Shown here in pieces: positions 14,608-22,703 of a stretch of 27,847 nt of DNA. How positions within the stretch are numbered: the first letter of the stretch is position 1; each line of letters opens with the position of its first letter. The stretch is from DUPQ01 sp041678685. GTDB lineage: Bacteria > Bacillota > Clostridia > DUPQ01. The DNA lies in NCBI GenBank assembly GCA_041678685.1, contig JBAYNV010000007.1:1-27847 (forward strand), in the 5' to 3' direction. The notes beneath the pieces are model-generated. The model was not told the DNA's origin. It made no database searches and was given only the letters and a program-made list of their open reading frames with translations. The position numbers and the translations under genes were made by a program.

Positions 14608-15738
14608 ATGGATTTTGATATAAACACCGTAAACACGCCATACTATATCGTTGATGAGAACCTTCTGATAAAGAACCTGGAAACCCTTAAGTACGTTGCC
14701 GATTCTTCAGGCTGCAGGATACTGCTCGCCCAGAAGGCTTTTTCCATGTTTGCCTTTTATCCCCTTATAGGTAAGTATCTGGCCGGTACATCCTCAAGCG
14801 GTCTATTTGAAGCAAGGCTCGGATCTGAAAAAATGAAAAAAGAGAACCACATTTATTCCGCGGCATACAGAGAAGATGAATTTGACGAAATACTGAAGAT
14901 TTGTGACCATATAGTATTCAATTCCTTCTCGCAGTGGGAGAAATACAGGGAAAAAGCACAAAAGTCAGGCAAAAAATTCGGTATAAGGATAAATCCCGAG
15001 TTTTCGACACAGGATCATGCGATATATGATCCGTGTTCTCCCGGTTCAAGAATGGGAGTCACGCTAAAGAATTTCAGGCCGGACATGCTGTCCGGTATAA
15101 CAGGGCTGCATTTCCATACTCTTTGCGAGCAGAACAGCGATGCCCTTATATCCACAATTAAAGCGGTAGAGGAAAAGTTCGGGAAATATATCGAAAAGAT
15201 GGAATGGATCAATTTTGGGGGAGGGCATCATATAACGAGGGAAGATTATGATATACCGGCTCTGATTTCATGCATAAAGGATACAAAAAAGAAATACGGA
15301 GTGCAGGTATATCTTGAACCCGGCGAAGCTGTCGCATTAAACGCGGGATACCTTGTAAGCACTGTGCTGGATATAGTTACAAATGATATAGATATCGCAA
15401 TACTTGATACCTCAGCTGCATGCCATATGCCCGATGTATTGGAAATGCCTTACAGACCCAATATCGAAGGTGCAGGGAAACCAAACGAAAAAGCGTATAC
15501 ATACCGCCTGGGCGGGCCAACCTGTTTATCAGGGGATATAATAGGGGATTACAGTTTTGACAATAAGCTTAAGGCCGGTGACAGGCTCGTGTTCCTGGAT
15601 ATGGCGATATATTCTATGGTAAAGAACAATACTTTCAACGGTCTCAATCTGCCGTCTATAGCTGTCTGTGACAGTAAAGGTGAAGTAAAAGTCATAAAAA
15701 AATTCAGTTATGAGGACTTTGCAAACAGATTGTCTTAG
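14608..15738 (+). CDS. nspC: Carboxy(nor)spermidine decarboxylase
   Basis: A 376-residue fold-III (alanine-racemase-type) PLP enzyme. K43 in L-A-Q-K-A-F binds PLP, H168-F-H lies on the barrel, E237-P-G-E binds the phosphate/ring region, and C306 in G-G-P-T-C-L-S-G-D is the catalytic Cys shared with meso-DAP and ornithine decarboxylases. The short length and the A-Q-K-A-F lysine motif are typical of NspC rather than LysA. It removes CO2 from carboxyspermidine to give spermidine. It is the last gene of the operon, followed by hairpins and a T-tract. Confidence 0.9.
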   Translation: MDFDINTVNTPYYIVDENLLIKNLETLKYVADSSGCRILLAQKAFSMFAFYPLIGKYLAGTSSSGLFEARLGSEKMKKENHIYSAAYREDEFDEILKICDHIVFNSFSQWEKYREKAQKSGKKFGIRINPEFSTQDHAIYDPCSPGSRMGVTLKNFRPDMLSGITGLHFHTLCEQNSDALISTIKAVEEKFGKYIEKMEWINFGGGHHITREDYDIPALISCIKDTKKKYGVQVYLEPGEAVALNAGYLVSTVLDIVTNDIDIAILDTSAACHMPDVLEMPYRPNIEGAGKPNEKAYTYRLGGPTCLSGDIIGDYSFDNKLKAGDRLVFLDMAIYSMVKNNTFNGLNLPSIAVCDSKGEVKVIKKFSYEDFANRLS

Positions 15739-15767
15739 ACCTTGGAATGTTTGTATGTTATAAAAAG

Positions 15768-15822
15768 TGTGTATTTCATACACAATTAGGTTCCAATAAG
15801 TGTGATGCGGATACACTTTTTT
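15768..15822 (+). terminator. Terminator region of the polyamine operon
   Basis: Two hairpins: TGTGTAT/ATACACA with a 3-nt loop (15768-15784), then AAGTGT/ACACTT (15798-15818) followed by a T-run to 15822. The second has the form of an intrinsic terminator. The first arm can alternatively pair with the ATACACTTTT segment of the second. TTGGAA near 15743 and TTCCAA near 15791 form an outer complementary pair. Confidence 0.6.
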
Positions 15823-15845
15823 GAACATATGGTCCTAAATACCGG

Positions 15846-16760
15846 TTAGGGTGCATCTGCGTTTTTTACAGCCCTGAAGCTTAAGTAATCCTGCGAGTCT
15901 GTTTTAGGTTTATCGTATACGCCGCCGTGATAAACGATGATATATGCCTGTTTATCACTTTGTTTTGATGTGTCAGCCGTCCAGTAATATATAACTTTGG
16001 AATGGACATCCCATAAAGGCGATTCCTTGTCAGGGTCTGTTTCGTAAACAGCTTTTTCAGTGTCTTCGTCCCATATGCCGCCTGCATTTATACCATGGAG
16101 CATCATTGACCGTACCGCTTCATCGACGGTAGGAAGACGCCATATATTCTGCTCTTCTTCCATCACAGCCGATCCGTCTTCGGACAGATGGGCGCATATG
16201 TCATTTGCTTCTGCCCATGAGACGCCTTCATCAGGCCATCCGGGTCCTCTTGTGGCCCATGTGAGTATAACATCGTTACCAACGACTGTCTGAGCATTAA
16301 GATCACCTGTATCGATCCTTTTTGATACTTTTATGCCTAAAGGTATAGATATCGCAAGGATCATTATTAATGGCACACCTATTATGAGCCCGTATGCCAG
16401 TTTCCTGGGAGCGGGTTCGCCAAACCAGTACAGGACAGCAAGAATAGCAAACGGTATAATGATAAGGATACCTATTACGGAGAATGATGATCTGTTAAAG
16501 AACCATATGCAGAAGCCCGCAACTAAAATATGCAGTATGAGCCCTGCCAGTTTCCATTTCAGTATGACGACGGCTAAAATGGTGAATATGATCGCAAAGA
16601 TAAGATACTGGAAGAAAAGCATGAAGAGGTTTTCCCATACAGACTCTGAATACCAGCCTTCGTGAAAATTCTCGGTTGCTCCCCAGTATGCCCAGATCCC
16701 TGATATTATAACTGTGATGGCTACTGCCACCCATCCGGTTATTAACTTTTTCTTGTTCAT
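15846..16760 (-). CDS. Five-TM membrane protein with extracellular DUF1566-like (Lcl) domain
   Basis: About 304 residues from ATG 16760; a GTG two codons earlier (16766) is possible. Five hydrophobic segments lie near residues 9-28, 44-68, 70-90, 95-115 and 123-145 (numbered from the GTG). With a basic N-terminus (M-N-K-K-K) inside, the C-terminal domain would face out. That domain holds the DUF1566 hallmarks: W-R-L-P-T-x-x-E (209-216), Y-Y-W-T-A-D (260-265) and final F-R-A-V-K (297-301). DUF1566 domains occur in adhesin- or lectin-like surface proteins with C-type-lectin-like folds, and the specific role here is unknown. It is monocistronic, convergent with the polyamine operon and divergent from the sialidase-like gene. 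Confidence 0.7.
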   Translation of the reverse strand: MNKKKLITGWVAVAITVIISGIWAYWGATENFHEGWYSESVWENLFMLFFQYLIFAIIFTILAVVILKWKLAGLILHILVAGFCIWFFNRSSFSVIGILIIIPFAILAVLYWFGEPAPRKLAYGLIIGVPLIMILAISIPLGIKVSKRIDTGDLNAQTVVGNDVILTWATRGPGWPDEGVSWAEANDICAHLSEDGSAVMEEEQNIWRLPTVDEAVRSMMLHGINAGGIWDEDTEKAVYETDPDKESPLWDVHSKVIYYWTADTSKQSDKQAYIIVYHGGVYDKPKTDSQDYLSFRAVKNADAP

Positions 16761-16783
16761 GTCCACATAATAGTATATATCGT

Positions 16784-16832
16784 GTTACAAAGTCAATATT
16801 GGCGGTATAATAAGTAAAGAATGACAAAGGAG
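16784..16832 (+). promoter_or_regulatory. Promoter and SD of the sialidase-like gene
   Basis: A -10 TATAAT (16806-16811) and a weaker -35 GTTACA (16784-16789) are separated by 16 bp. AAGGAG at 16827-16832 lies 7 bp before the ATG at 16840. The region also holds a minus-strand TTGACT (16791-16796) usable by the divergent gene, so the two promoters interleave. Confidence 0.5.
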
Positions 16833-16839
16833 ATATGCA

Positions 16840-18096
16840 ATGAGTATAACGATAACCAGGACGATAGACGGATTTATCGATTTCGGTGAATATTTCATAC
16901 TTGGACCTTCAATGATCTACTGCCCGAATACCGGTGTAAAAGGATACGGCGATATGTTAATGACAGCGGATCTGTTCAACTTTTCTGACTCAAATGTCGG
17001 TTCGGTATTATGGCGTTCACATGATAACGGAGAGACATGGGAAAAGCAGGGTTTCATCGACAAATCATATGTATGTGACTTTAAAGGCAGCATGGTAAAA
17101 AGCGGATATGGATCCATGTATGCGGATACAGAGGCAGGCGTCATATTGCTTATAGGCAATGATATATACTGGGAAGATAATAACCTTAAATCCTCATGGA
17201 AGTACAGAGCCTTGTATTACAGGATTTCTTTTGATAACGGCTATACCTGGACAGACAAAAGGTACATAGTCCAAAAAGGCAAGGATCAGAATGGTAAAAA
17301 ATATAGCCGCATGCACTTTTTAAGGGATGTGACATATGGGATAAATATGGCGTCTACTGTCGGAACATGCAGCGAAAGAGCCGATGACGGCACCATTTTA
17401 GTGGGGATGCAGGCACAGATAGTTAATGAAAACAACGAGCTTATAAATCCGACAGGCATGGGATATCTGAAGTCCGGCTGTATAAAAGCCACATGGATCA
17501 AAGAAAAGATGGATTACAAATTTGATATGGGCGAATACGCGTCCGTCACGCTGGATGAATCCACAAGGGGTGTATTTGAACCTACATTCGCCAAAGTCGG
17601 AAAGAATAAGCTCGTCATGGTCATGAGGGCAAGCAACAGCGGGAATGAAGACTTTCACGGAGGTACCAAGTTCATATCCGTATCAGATGATAACGGCAGG
17701 ACATGGTCAAAACCAAAACCCCTTACATATGATGACGGCTCCGTGATGTATTCTTCGTCATGCATACCCAAGCTTATCCATCACAGTAACGGTAAAATAT
17801 ACTATATAGGTATAATAAATGAATCGAATCCCTGCAGGAATCTGCCCAGATATCCTATATGCATCGCCGAGTTCGATGATATGACTTACACTATAAAAAA
17901 GGACACTGTGGTCATTATAGACACAAAACGCAGTAATCATGAACCCAAGGTACCGACAAAAAATCTTGTCGATTACTCCAATCAGGGTTTATATGAAGAT
18001 AAAAAAACAGGCCAGATCGTAGTGTACGCTCCCTACAGGGAGGATCTTACTCAGTATGCCTGTGTTTTGAATAAATATGTGATCGAAGTATTGTGA
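16840..18096 (+). CDS. Sialidase-like BNR/Asp-box beta-propeller protein
   Basis: 418 residues with at least three Asp-box repeats of the form S-x-D-x-G-x-T-W: S60-H-D-N-G-E-T-W67, S130-F-D-N-G-Y-T-W137 and S282-D-D-N-G-R-T-W289. This fits a six-bladed propeller of the sialidase superfamily. E247 in F-E-P and R263 are candidate active-site residues, but the arginine triad and the F/Y-R-I-P motif of classical GH33 are not obvious. The true substrate may not be sialic acid. No signal peptide or anchor is visible, so it is probably cytoplasmic. No sialic acid catabolism gene is nearby. It ends 2 bp from the convergent bceB-type gene. Confidence 0.7.
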   Translation: MSITITRTIDGFIDFGEYFILGPSMIYCPNTGVKGYGDMLMTADLFNFSDSNVGSVLWRSHDNGETWEKQGFIDKSYVCDFKGSMVKSGYGSMYADTEAGVILLIGNDIYWEDNNLKSSWKYRALYYRISFDNGYTWTDKRYIVQKGKDQNGKKYSRMHFLRDVTYGINMASTVGTCSERADDGTILVGMQAQIVNENNELINPTGMGYLKSGCIKATWIKEKMDYKFDMGEYASVTLDESTRGVFEPTFAKVGKNKLVMVMRASNSGNEDFHGGTKFISVSDDNGRTWSKPKPLTYDDGSVMYSSSCIPKLIHHSNGKIYYIGIINESNPCRNLPRYPICIAEFDDMTYTIKKDTVVIIDTKRSNHEPKVPTKNLVDYSNQGLYEDKKTGQIVVYAPYREDLTQYACVLNKYVIEVL

Positions 18097-18098
18097 TC

Positions 18099-20087
18099 TT
18101 ACTCTACGATCCTGTAATATGCCCTTGCCGTAAGCGAATATACTATCGTGTACATTATTGCGAAAATAAACGCAGTTCCTAATGTGCAGTATACGAAGAG
18201 CGATATGTTTGTAAGATTGAGCACCTGTAAGAGTTTGGATATCATGGGAAATGCAAAGGTGATATGTACCAGAGCAGTGACAAGAGGCAGGAAGAATACC
18301 GTTATGACCTGTGAACGTATCGCTCCTTTAACTTCTCCTTTACTCATGCCTACCTGCTGCATTATCTCGAAACGCCTCTTGTCATCATAACCTTCCGATA
18401 TCTGCTTGTAATAGATTATGAGGACGGTAGCCATCATGAATAACGCACCCAGGAACAATCCAAGGAAGAACAGGCCGCCATATACCGACATGAAGCTGTC
18501 TTCCATATATACAGAGCCGTTGACATACATGCTGTAGTACTCCATGCCCTGTATACCATAAAGAGCATCTTCCAGAGTCTGCAACAACCGTATCTCCGCA
18601 GCTTCGGATGTATCCACGTCAAACCCTATATACTGTGACAGCCCTTCCCATTCTATGGCTCCGCTATAAAAGGCGCTGTTTATCGTTTCGATTGATCCTT
18701 CGTCAGGAAGTATGAAGTAATATACATGATAAAACCTTGTTGTGAAATCTTCTACGACAGGTAATTCATCAAGGGTTGATTTGATGTGGTATGTGATGCC
18801 TGAGAACAGAATGGTCCCTGACAGTTGCGATCCGTTCGGGGTGTAGACAAGCATTTCATTATCAGCAAGAACGGTGTCCGTGCCTGTCATCCTGTTGTAT
18901 TCCGACAACGGTATGAAATACCCGGATGCCATGGTGTTGCTGGTGTAAAGCCCGCCTTCATCCAAGGTGAATTCAGAACCGTCGAATTCCAACGCATAGT
19001 ATTTGCTTCTGTAATCGACATAGTTATCGATATTCAGGTGGCTTTTACTTAAAGCAGTCTGAGCCGTGTCTGTAACTATCCTGCTGTCTTCTTCGGATAT
19101 ACCGACTACATTTACTTCTATGTCCCTTGGATACTGTGAGCGTAAAGCATCGTCAAGACCTATATACAGGCAGACCGTTGATGACAGCATTACCAGTACC
19201 ATTGTGGAGAGTATGCAGATGTTTGCCAATCCTACCGCATTCTGCTTCATCCTGTATATCATTCCCGATACAGATGTGAAGTGTCTTAGCTTATAGTAAT
19301 ATTTTTTATTTTTTCTGAGTACCTTTAAAAGAGCGATGCTCCCTGCAGTGAACAGACAGTAAGTTCCCACTATGACCAGTATGACTGCGATGAAGAATTT
19401 GCCCAGCGCGGCAAGAGGCGATTCAACTGATAAAGCAAGATAATATCCTATCCCAAGGCAAATAGCTCCTATGACAGCAAGGACCCATTTGGTCTTTGGT
19501 TCCTTCTCACCGACTTCTCCTCCACGCATGAGTTCGACGGGATTTGAAAGACGTATCTGATGCATGTTGTTCAGGAAGGTAAGCGTAAAGATACCAAGGA
19601 AGAGAAGTACAGTTATTGCTATGGACGGTGTGGAAATATAGAACTGGAACCCGATACTGTGTCTTATTATTTTCTCGAGAAGCATCATCATGAGTTTTGA
19701 AAAAAGCACACCGAAGAATAACCCGAACACCATGCTTATAACTGTCGTGTAGAGGTTCTCTATGGCCATCAGGCCGGATATGTGTTTCTTTTCCATCCCA
19801 AGGATATTATACAGGCCGAATTCCTTTTTCCTGCGCTTTATAAGGAAGCTGTTAGTATAGAAAAGGAATATGGCTGCAAAGATCCCTATTATGATCGAAC
19901 CGAAATTAAGCACGACGGAAATCGAACTGTCACCTGCCATACTGTCGATCCCTTTATTTGTAGCGAGGAACATCATGATATAGAACATCATAATGGTTGC
20001 TGTGCACGTGATCATATACGGAAGATATATCCTCGCATTCTTCTTAAGATTAGTGGCAGCAAGTTTAAAATACATGGAACTATGCAT
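18099..20087 (-). CDS. BceB-type FtsX-family ABC transporter permease
   Basis: About 660 residues with the BceB plan of ten membrane segments. There is an N-terminal F-K-L-A-x-x-N-L-K-K-N start, an FtsX domain near 50-190, and a large extracellular domain (about 310-510) between the seventh and eighth segments. A second FtsX-like segment group lies at the C-terminus. The extracellular domain senses peptide antibiotics such as bacitracin or lantibiotics, and the transporter both resists and signals. A GTG at 20096 starts three codons earlier. ATG 20087 is preferred because GGTGAG precedes it, but either start overlaps the ATPase gene. It belongs to the Bce module encoded here. Confidence 0.9.
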   Translation of the reverse strand: MHSSMYFKLAATNLKKNARIYLPYMITCTATIMMFYIMMFLATNKGIDSMAGDSSISVVLNFGSIIIGIFAAIFLFYTNSFLIKRRKKEFGLYNILGMEKKHISGLMAIENLYTTVISMVFGLFFGVLFSKLMMMLLEKIIRHSIGFQFYISTPSIAITVLLFLGIFTLTFLNNMHQIRLSNPVELMRGGEVGEKEPKTKWVLAVIGAICLGIGYYLALSVESPLAALGKFFIAVILVIVGTYCLFTAGSIALLKVLRKNKKYYYKLRHFTSVSGMIYRMKQNAVGLANICILSTMVLVMLSSTVCLYIGLDDALRSQYPRDIEVNVVGISEEDSRIVTDTAQTALSKSHLNIDNYVDYRSKYYALEFDGSEFTLDEGGLYTSNTMASGYFIPLSEYNRMTGTDTVLADNEMLVYTPNGSQLSGTILFSGITYHIKSTLDELPVVEDFTTRFYHVYYFILPDEGSIETINSAFYSGAIEWEGLSQYIGFDVDTSEAAEIRLLQTLEDALYGIQGMEYYSMYVNGSVYMEDSFMSVYGGLFFLGLFLGALFMMATVLIIYYKQISEGYDDKRRFEIMQQVGMSKGEVKGAIRSQVITVFFLPLVTALVHITFAFPMISKLLQVLNLTNISLFVYCTLGTAFIFAIMYTIVYSLTARAYYRIVE

Positions 20088-20847
20088 CCTGCTCACCGCC
20101 TGTTGCTATCACTGTAAGAGTATCGGATATCTTCTGGTAAAATTCTTCTTTTGTGCTTGATGCTTTGTATAACTGATGGAATACGACTCCGTCGCGCAGG
20201 AAGAGCACTCTGCCTGCATGGCTTGCCGCTTTCACTGAGTGTGTAACCATCAGGACAGTCTGCCCGTCTGCATTTATCTCTCCGAAAAGACGGAGAAGGG
20301 AATCAGTCGCATGCGAGTCCAAAGCGCCGGTAGGTTCATCAGCCAGTAAAAGCTTCGGTTCAGTGATGAGAGCGCGTGCAATCGCCGCTCTCTGTTTCTG
20401 CCCGCCTGATATCTCGTATGGATATTTCTTCAGTATATCCGTGATGCCAAGTTTCTTTGCTATGGGCATGAGCTTTGCGTTCATCTCCTCATATTTTTTT
20501 CCTGACAGCACCAGCGGCAGAAATATATTATCCGATATGGAAAAGGTATCAAGAAGGTTGAAATCCTGGAATACGAACCCAAGATTATCGCGTCTGAATG
20601 ATGATATGTCTTTTTCGGAAATGGACACTGTGCTTTTCCCAAGCAGCAGGATCTCTCCGCCTGTAGGCTTATCAAGAGAAGCTATGATATTAAGAAGAGT
20701 CGTTTTGCCTGAACCCGATTCTCCCATTATTGCGACATATTCGCCCTGCTCGACTGAGAATGTGACGTTTGAAAGAGCCTGAACATGATTTCCTCCAAAC
20801 CGCGTTGTATAGACCTTTTTTAAATTGTTTACTTCAAGTAATAACAT
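20080..20847 (-). CDS. BceA-type ABC transporter ATP-binding protein
   Basis: 255 residues. Walker A is G42-E-S-G-S-G-K-T49, the signature is I146-S-G-G-Q150, Walker B is L-L-L-A-D-E171 and the switch His lies in V-T-H-S (about 201-204). It is the MacB/BceA-like subclass that pairs with FtsX-type permeases, and powers the peptide-resistance transporter. GGAGG lies 5 bp before the ATG. Its 3' end overlaps the permease gene. A terminator and an operator-like repeat lie upstream, so it is likely induced by the linked two-component system. Confidence 0.94.
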   Translation of the reverse strand: MLLLEVNNLKKVYTTRFGGNHVQALSNVTFSVEQGEYVAIMGESGSGKTTLLNIIASLDKPTGGEILLLGKSTVSISEKDISSFRRDNLGFVFQDFNLLDTFSISDNIFLPLVLSGKKYEEMNAKLMPIAKKLGITDILKKYPYEISGGQKQRAAIARALITEPKLLLADEPTGALDSHATDSLLRLFGEINADGQTVLMVTHSVKAASHAGRVLFLRDGVVFHQLYKASSTKEEFYQKISDTLTVIATGGEQDA

Positions 20848-20880
20848 TATTGCCTCCGGTTTTCTTAAGTATTTTCCTTA

Positions 20881-20960
20881 AGTATAATTATTTCAAAAAA
20901 ACATGGTGCAAACCATAACACTGGCTTACATTTCATGACCGTACCTTACAATACTGTAAG
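20881..20960 (-). promoter_or_regulatory. Inducible promoter region of the bceAB-type genes with BceR-type operator
   Basis: A perfect inverted repeat CTTACA-N4-TGTAAG (20945-20960) matches the TNACA-N4-TGTAA consensus reported for BceR-like regulators. Downstream on the minus strand TATACT (20881-20886) is a plausible -10, 34 bp before the ATG. The -35 is poor (TTGCAC with a 20-bp gap), consistent with an activator-dependent promoter. Confidence 0.65.
20895..20916 (-). terminator. Intrinsic terminator between the regulator genes and the transporter genes
   Basis: On the minus strand a 5-6 bp stem ATGGT/ACCAT (20903-20916, 4-nt loop) is followed by seven T. It would stop constitutive transcripts from the response regulator/kinase genes and leave the transporter to its own promoter. 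Confidence 0.6.
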
Positions 20961-20966
20961 ATATGC

Positions 20967-21959
20967 TTATTCTGATAAGGTATTTTCGCTGTTCAGATCG
21001 AGGAATACTTTTGTTCCTTTGCCGACTGCTGATTCGATCTTCATTTTATGGGAAAGCTTTTTAAGTATCTGTTTGCACAGGTACAGCCCTATTCCTGTGG
21101 ATTTCTTATCTGTCCTTCCGTTGAAACCGGTATATCCCTTTTCGCAGAGCCTTAACAGATCCTCGGCCTGTATGCCTATCCCGGTATCCTCTATGACAAG
21201 CGTTTTTGGCTGATCCCTGTCCATATATATCGATATCCTGCCTTCATTGGTATACTTAAGGGAATTTGAAATGATCTGTTCTATAACGAATAAAAGCCAT
21301 TTTTCATCAGTCAGCACAGTGCATTTTATATCCGTGTATTCGAGCGCGATCTTTTTATGAATGAATGACTTGGCATACTTGCGTATAGCCTGCTTTACTA
21401 TGTCGTCAAGAGGATACTTTTTAATGATATAGTCTGTGGTGCTGCTTTCCGTGCGTATATATGTAAGTACCATATCCACATACTGCTCTATACGGAAAAG
21501 CTGCTGATCGAGTTCCGTATCATGTGATCCTTCTGTCTCAAGTATAAGGCGCATGGCTGATATAGGTGTTTTTATCTGGTGCACCCATATGGTGTAATAA
21601 TCCGTCATTTCGGTGATAGTCATTGCCTTATCCGATTCGGTCCTGCATTTCTGCTTATACAGTATGTCGAGCATAGACCGGTAATCCTTTTCTATAAGGG
21701 TCTGAGGTTCGGGCAGCTGATCAAGGCTTATCACAATATTGTCGCGCATCTCCACAAGAGCATTATGTTTTTTTATAAACCGCACAAAGCCTGCTGCGGC
21801 AATTATAAGAGAAAGCACAAAGCATAGCGCGGTGGCGTAGAATACAGCATCAGTTTCGATATCATACAGATAAAAGACGGTACAGAAAACGCCTGTGAAG
21901 ATCAGGAACAGTATGATGCTTTTGATATGAAACCTTAAATATGCGAGAAGCAGTTTCAT
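20967..21959 (-). CDS. BceS-type intramembrane-sensing histidine kinase
   Basis: 330 residues. Two N-terminal membrane helices (about 11-31 and 38-60) are separated by only a few residues, the hallmark of kinases that sense through a partner transporter. The phospho-acceptor is H127 in W-V-H-Q-I-K-T-P. The ATP domain shows N232 (N-box), E-D258-T-G-I-G-I and S-T-G-I-G-L-Y-L. It should respond to flux through the adjacent BceAB-like transporter. The start overlaps the response regulator stop by 4 bp (ATGA). Confidence 0.93.
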   Translation of the reverse strand: MKLLLAYLRFHIKSIILFLIFTGVFCTVFYLYDIETDAVFYATALCFVLSLIIAAAGFVRFIKKHNALVEMRDNIVISLDQLPEPQTLIEKDYRSMLDILYKQKCRTESDKAMTITEMTDYYTIWVHQIKTPISAMRLILETEGSHDTELDQQLFRIEQYVDMVLTYIRTESSTTDYIIKKYPLDDIVKQAIRKYAKSFIHKKIALEYTDIKCTVLTDEKWLLFVIEQIISNSLKYTNEGRISIYMDRDQPKTLVIEDTGIGIQAEDLLRLCEKGYTGFNGRTDKKSTGIGLYLCKQILKKLSHKMKIESAVGKGTKVFLDLNSENTLSE

Positions 21960-22630
21960 CTGACCATGTAGCCTATGCCTTTCTTTGTCACTATATATTC
22001 GGTCAGCCCTATATCCTCAAGCGCTTTACGAAGCCTCGTCATATTGACAGTCAGTGTATTGTCATCGACATAACTGTCCGTTTCCCAGAGCCTGGTCATC
22101 AGAGTGTCACGCGATATGACCTTTCCGCGGTTTTCCATCAGTATCTGCAATATGCGGTATTCGTTTTTTGTAAGTTCGACCGTCTTGCCGTTGTACAAAA
22201 AGGTCATATCATTGGTATTCAGTTGCGCTCCGTCAGCCTCTATCGTGCAATTAGCTGATGTGAAGTCATATGTTCTTCTTAAAAGCGCGCCCATCTTTGC
22301 GGTAAGCACTTCGAGATTGAAAGGTTTTGAAATGAAATCATCGCCTCCCATATTCACAGACAGTACTATGTTCATGTCATCTGACGACGAGGAAATGAAT
22401 ATGATAGGTACCTTCGATGTTTTACGTATCTCATTGCACCAGTGATAGCCGTTATAGAAGGGAAGGGAAATATCAAGAAGGACAAGATGAGGGGAGAATG
22501 CATTGAAATCATCCATAACGGATTTGAAATCATTCACGCAGGCTACTTCATATCCCCATGCCTCTGTGTGTTTTTTCAGTGCCGACGAGATTACTTTATC
22601 ATCTTCCACTATCAGGATCTTATAAATCAT
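21956..22630 (-). CDS. BceR-type OmpR-family response regulator
   Basis: A 224-residue protein from ATG 22630. That start is chosen over the longer frame (to 22666) because AAGGAG (22635-22640) lies just before it and the protein then begins with the normal M-I-Y-K-I-L-I-V-E-D-D. The phospho-acceptor is D53 in L-V-L-L-D. The C-terminal winged helix is present (E-L-T-K-N-E-Y-R-I-L, then R-K-A-L). It should bind the TTACA-N4-TGTAA repeat in front of the transporter genes. Confidence 0.93.
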   Translation of the reverse strand: MIYKILIVEDDKVISSALKKHTEAWGYEVACVNDFKSVMDDFNAFSPHLVLLDISLPFYNGYHWCNEIRKTSKVPIIFISSSSDDMNIVLSVNMGGDDFISKPFNLEVLTAKMGALLRRTYDFTSANCTIEADGAQLNTNDMTFLYNGKTVELTKNEYRILQILMENRGKVISRDTLMTRLWETDSYVDDNTLTVNMTRLRKALEDIGLTEYIVTKKGIGYMVR

Positions 22631-22674
22631 GATGCTCCTTAAAAAAAGCTGACCGTAAATGATCAACTTTCACA

Positions 22675-22703
22675 AGTATATCAAATATGACGCATTTTCT
22701 CAA
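22675..22703 (-). promoter_or_regulatory. Promoter of the bceRS-type genes
   Basis: On the minus strand -35 TTGAGA (22698-22703) and -10 TATACT (22675-22680) are separated by 17 bp, 45 bp before the regulator start. The -35 overlaps the stop codon of the upstream diguanylate cyclase gene. Confidence 0.62.

Noticed and set aside
22631..22666. Upstream ATG extending the Bce-type response regulator by 12 residues
   Set aside because: The extension lies in the likely 5' leader and would precede the normal receiver-domain start. AAGGAG directly before 22630 supports the shorter form.
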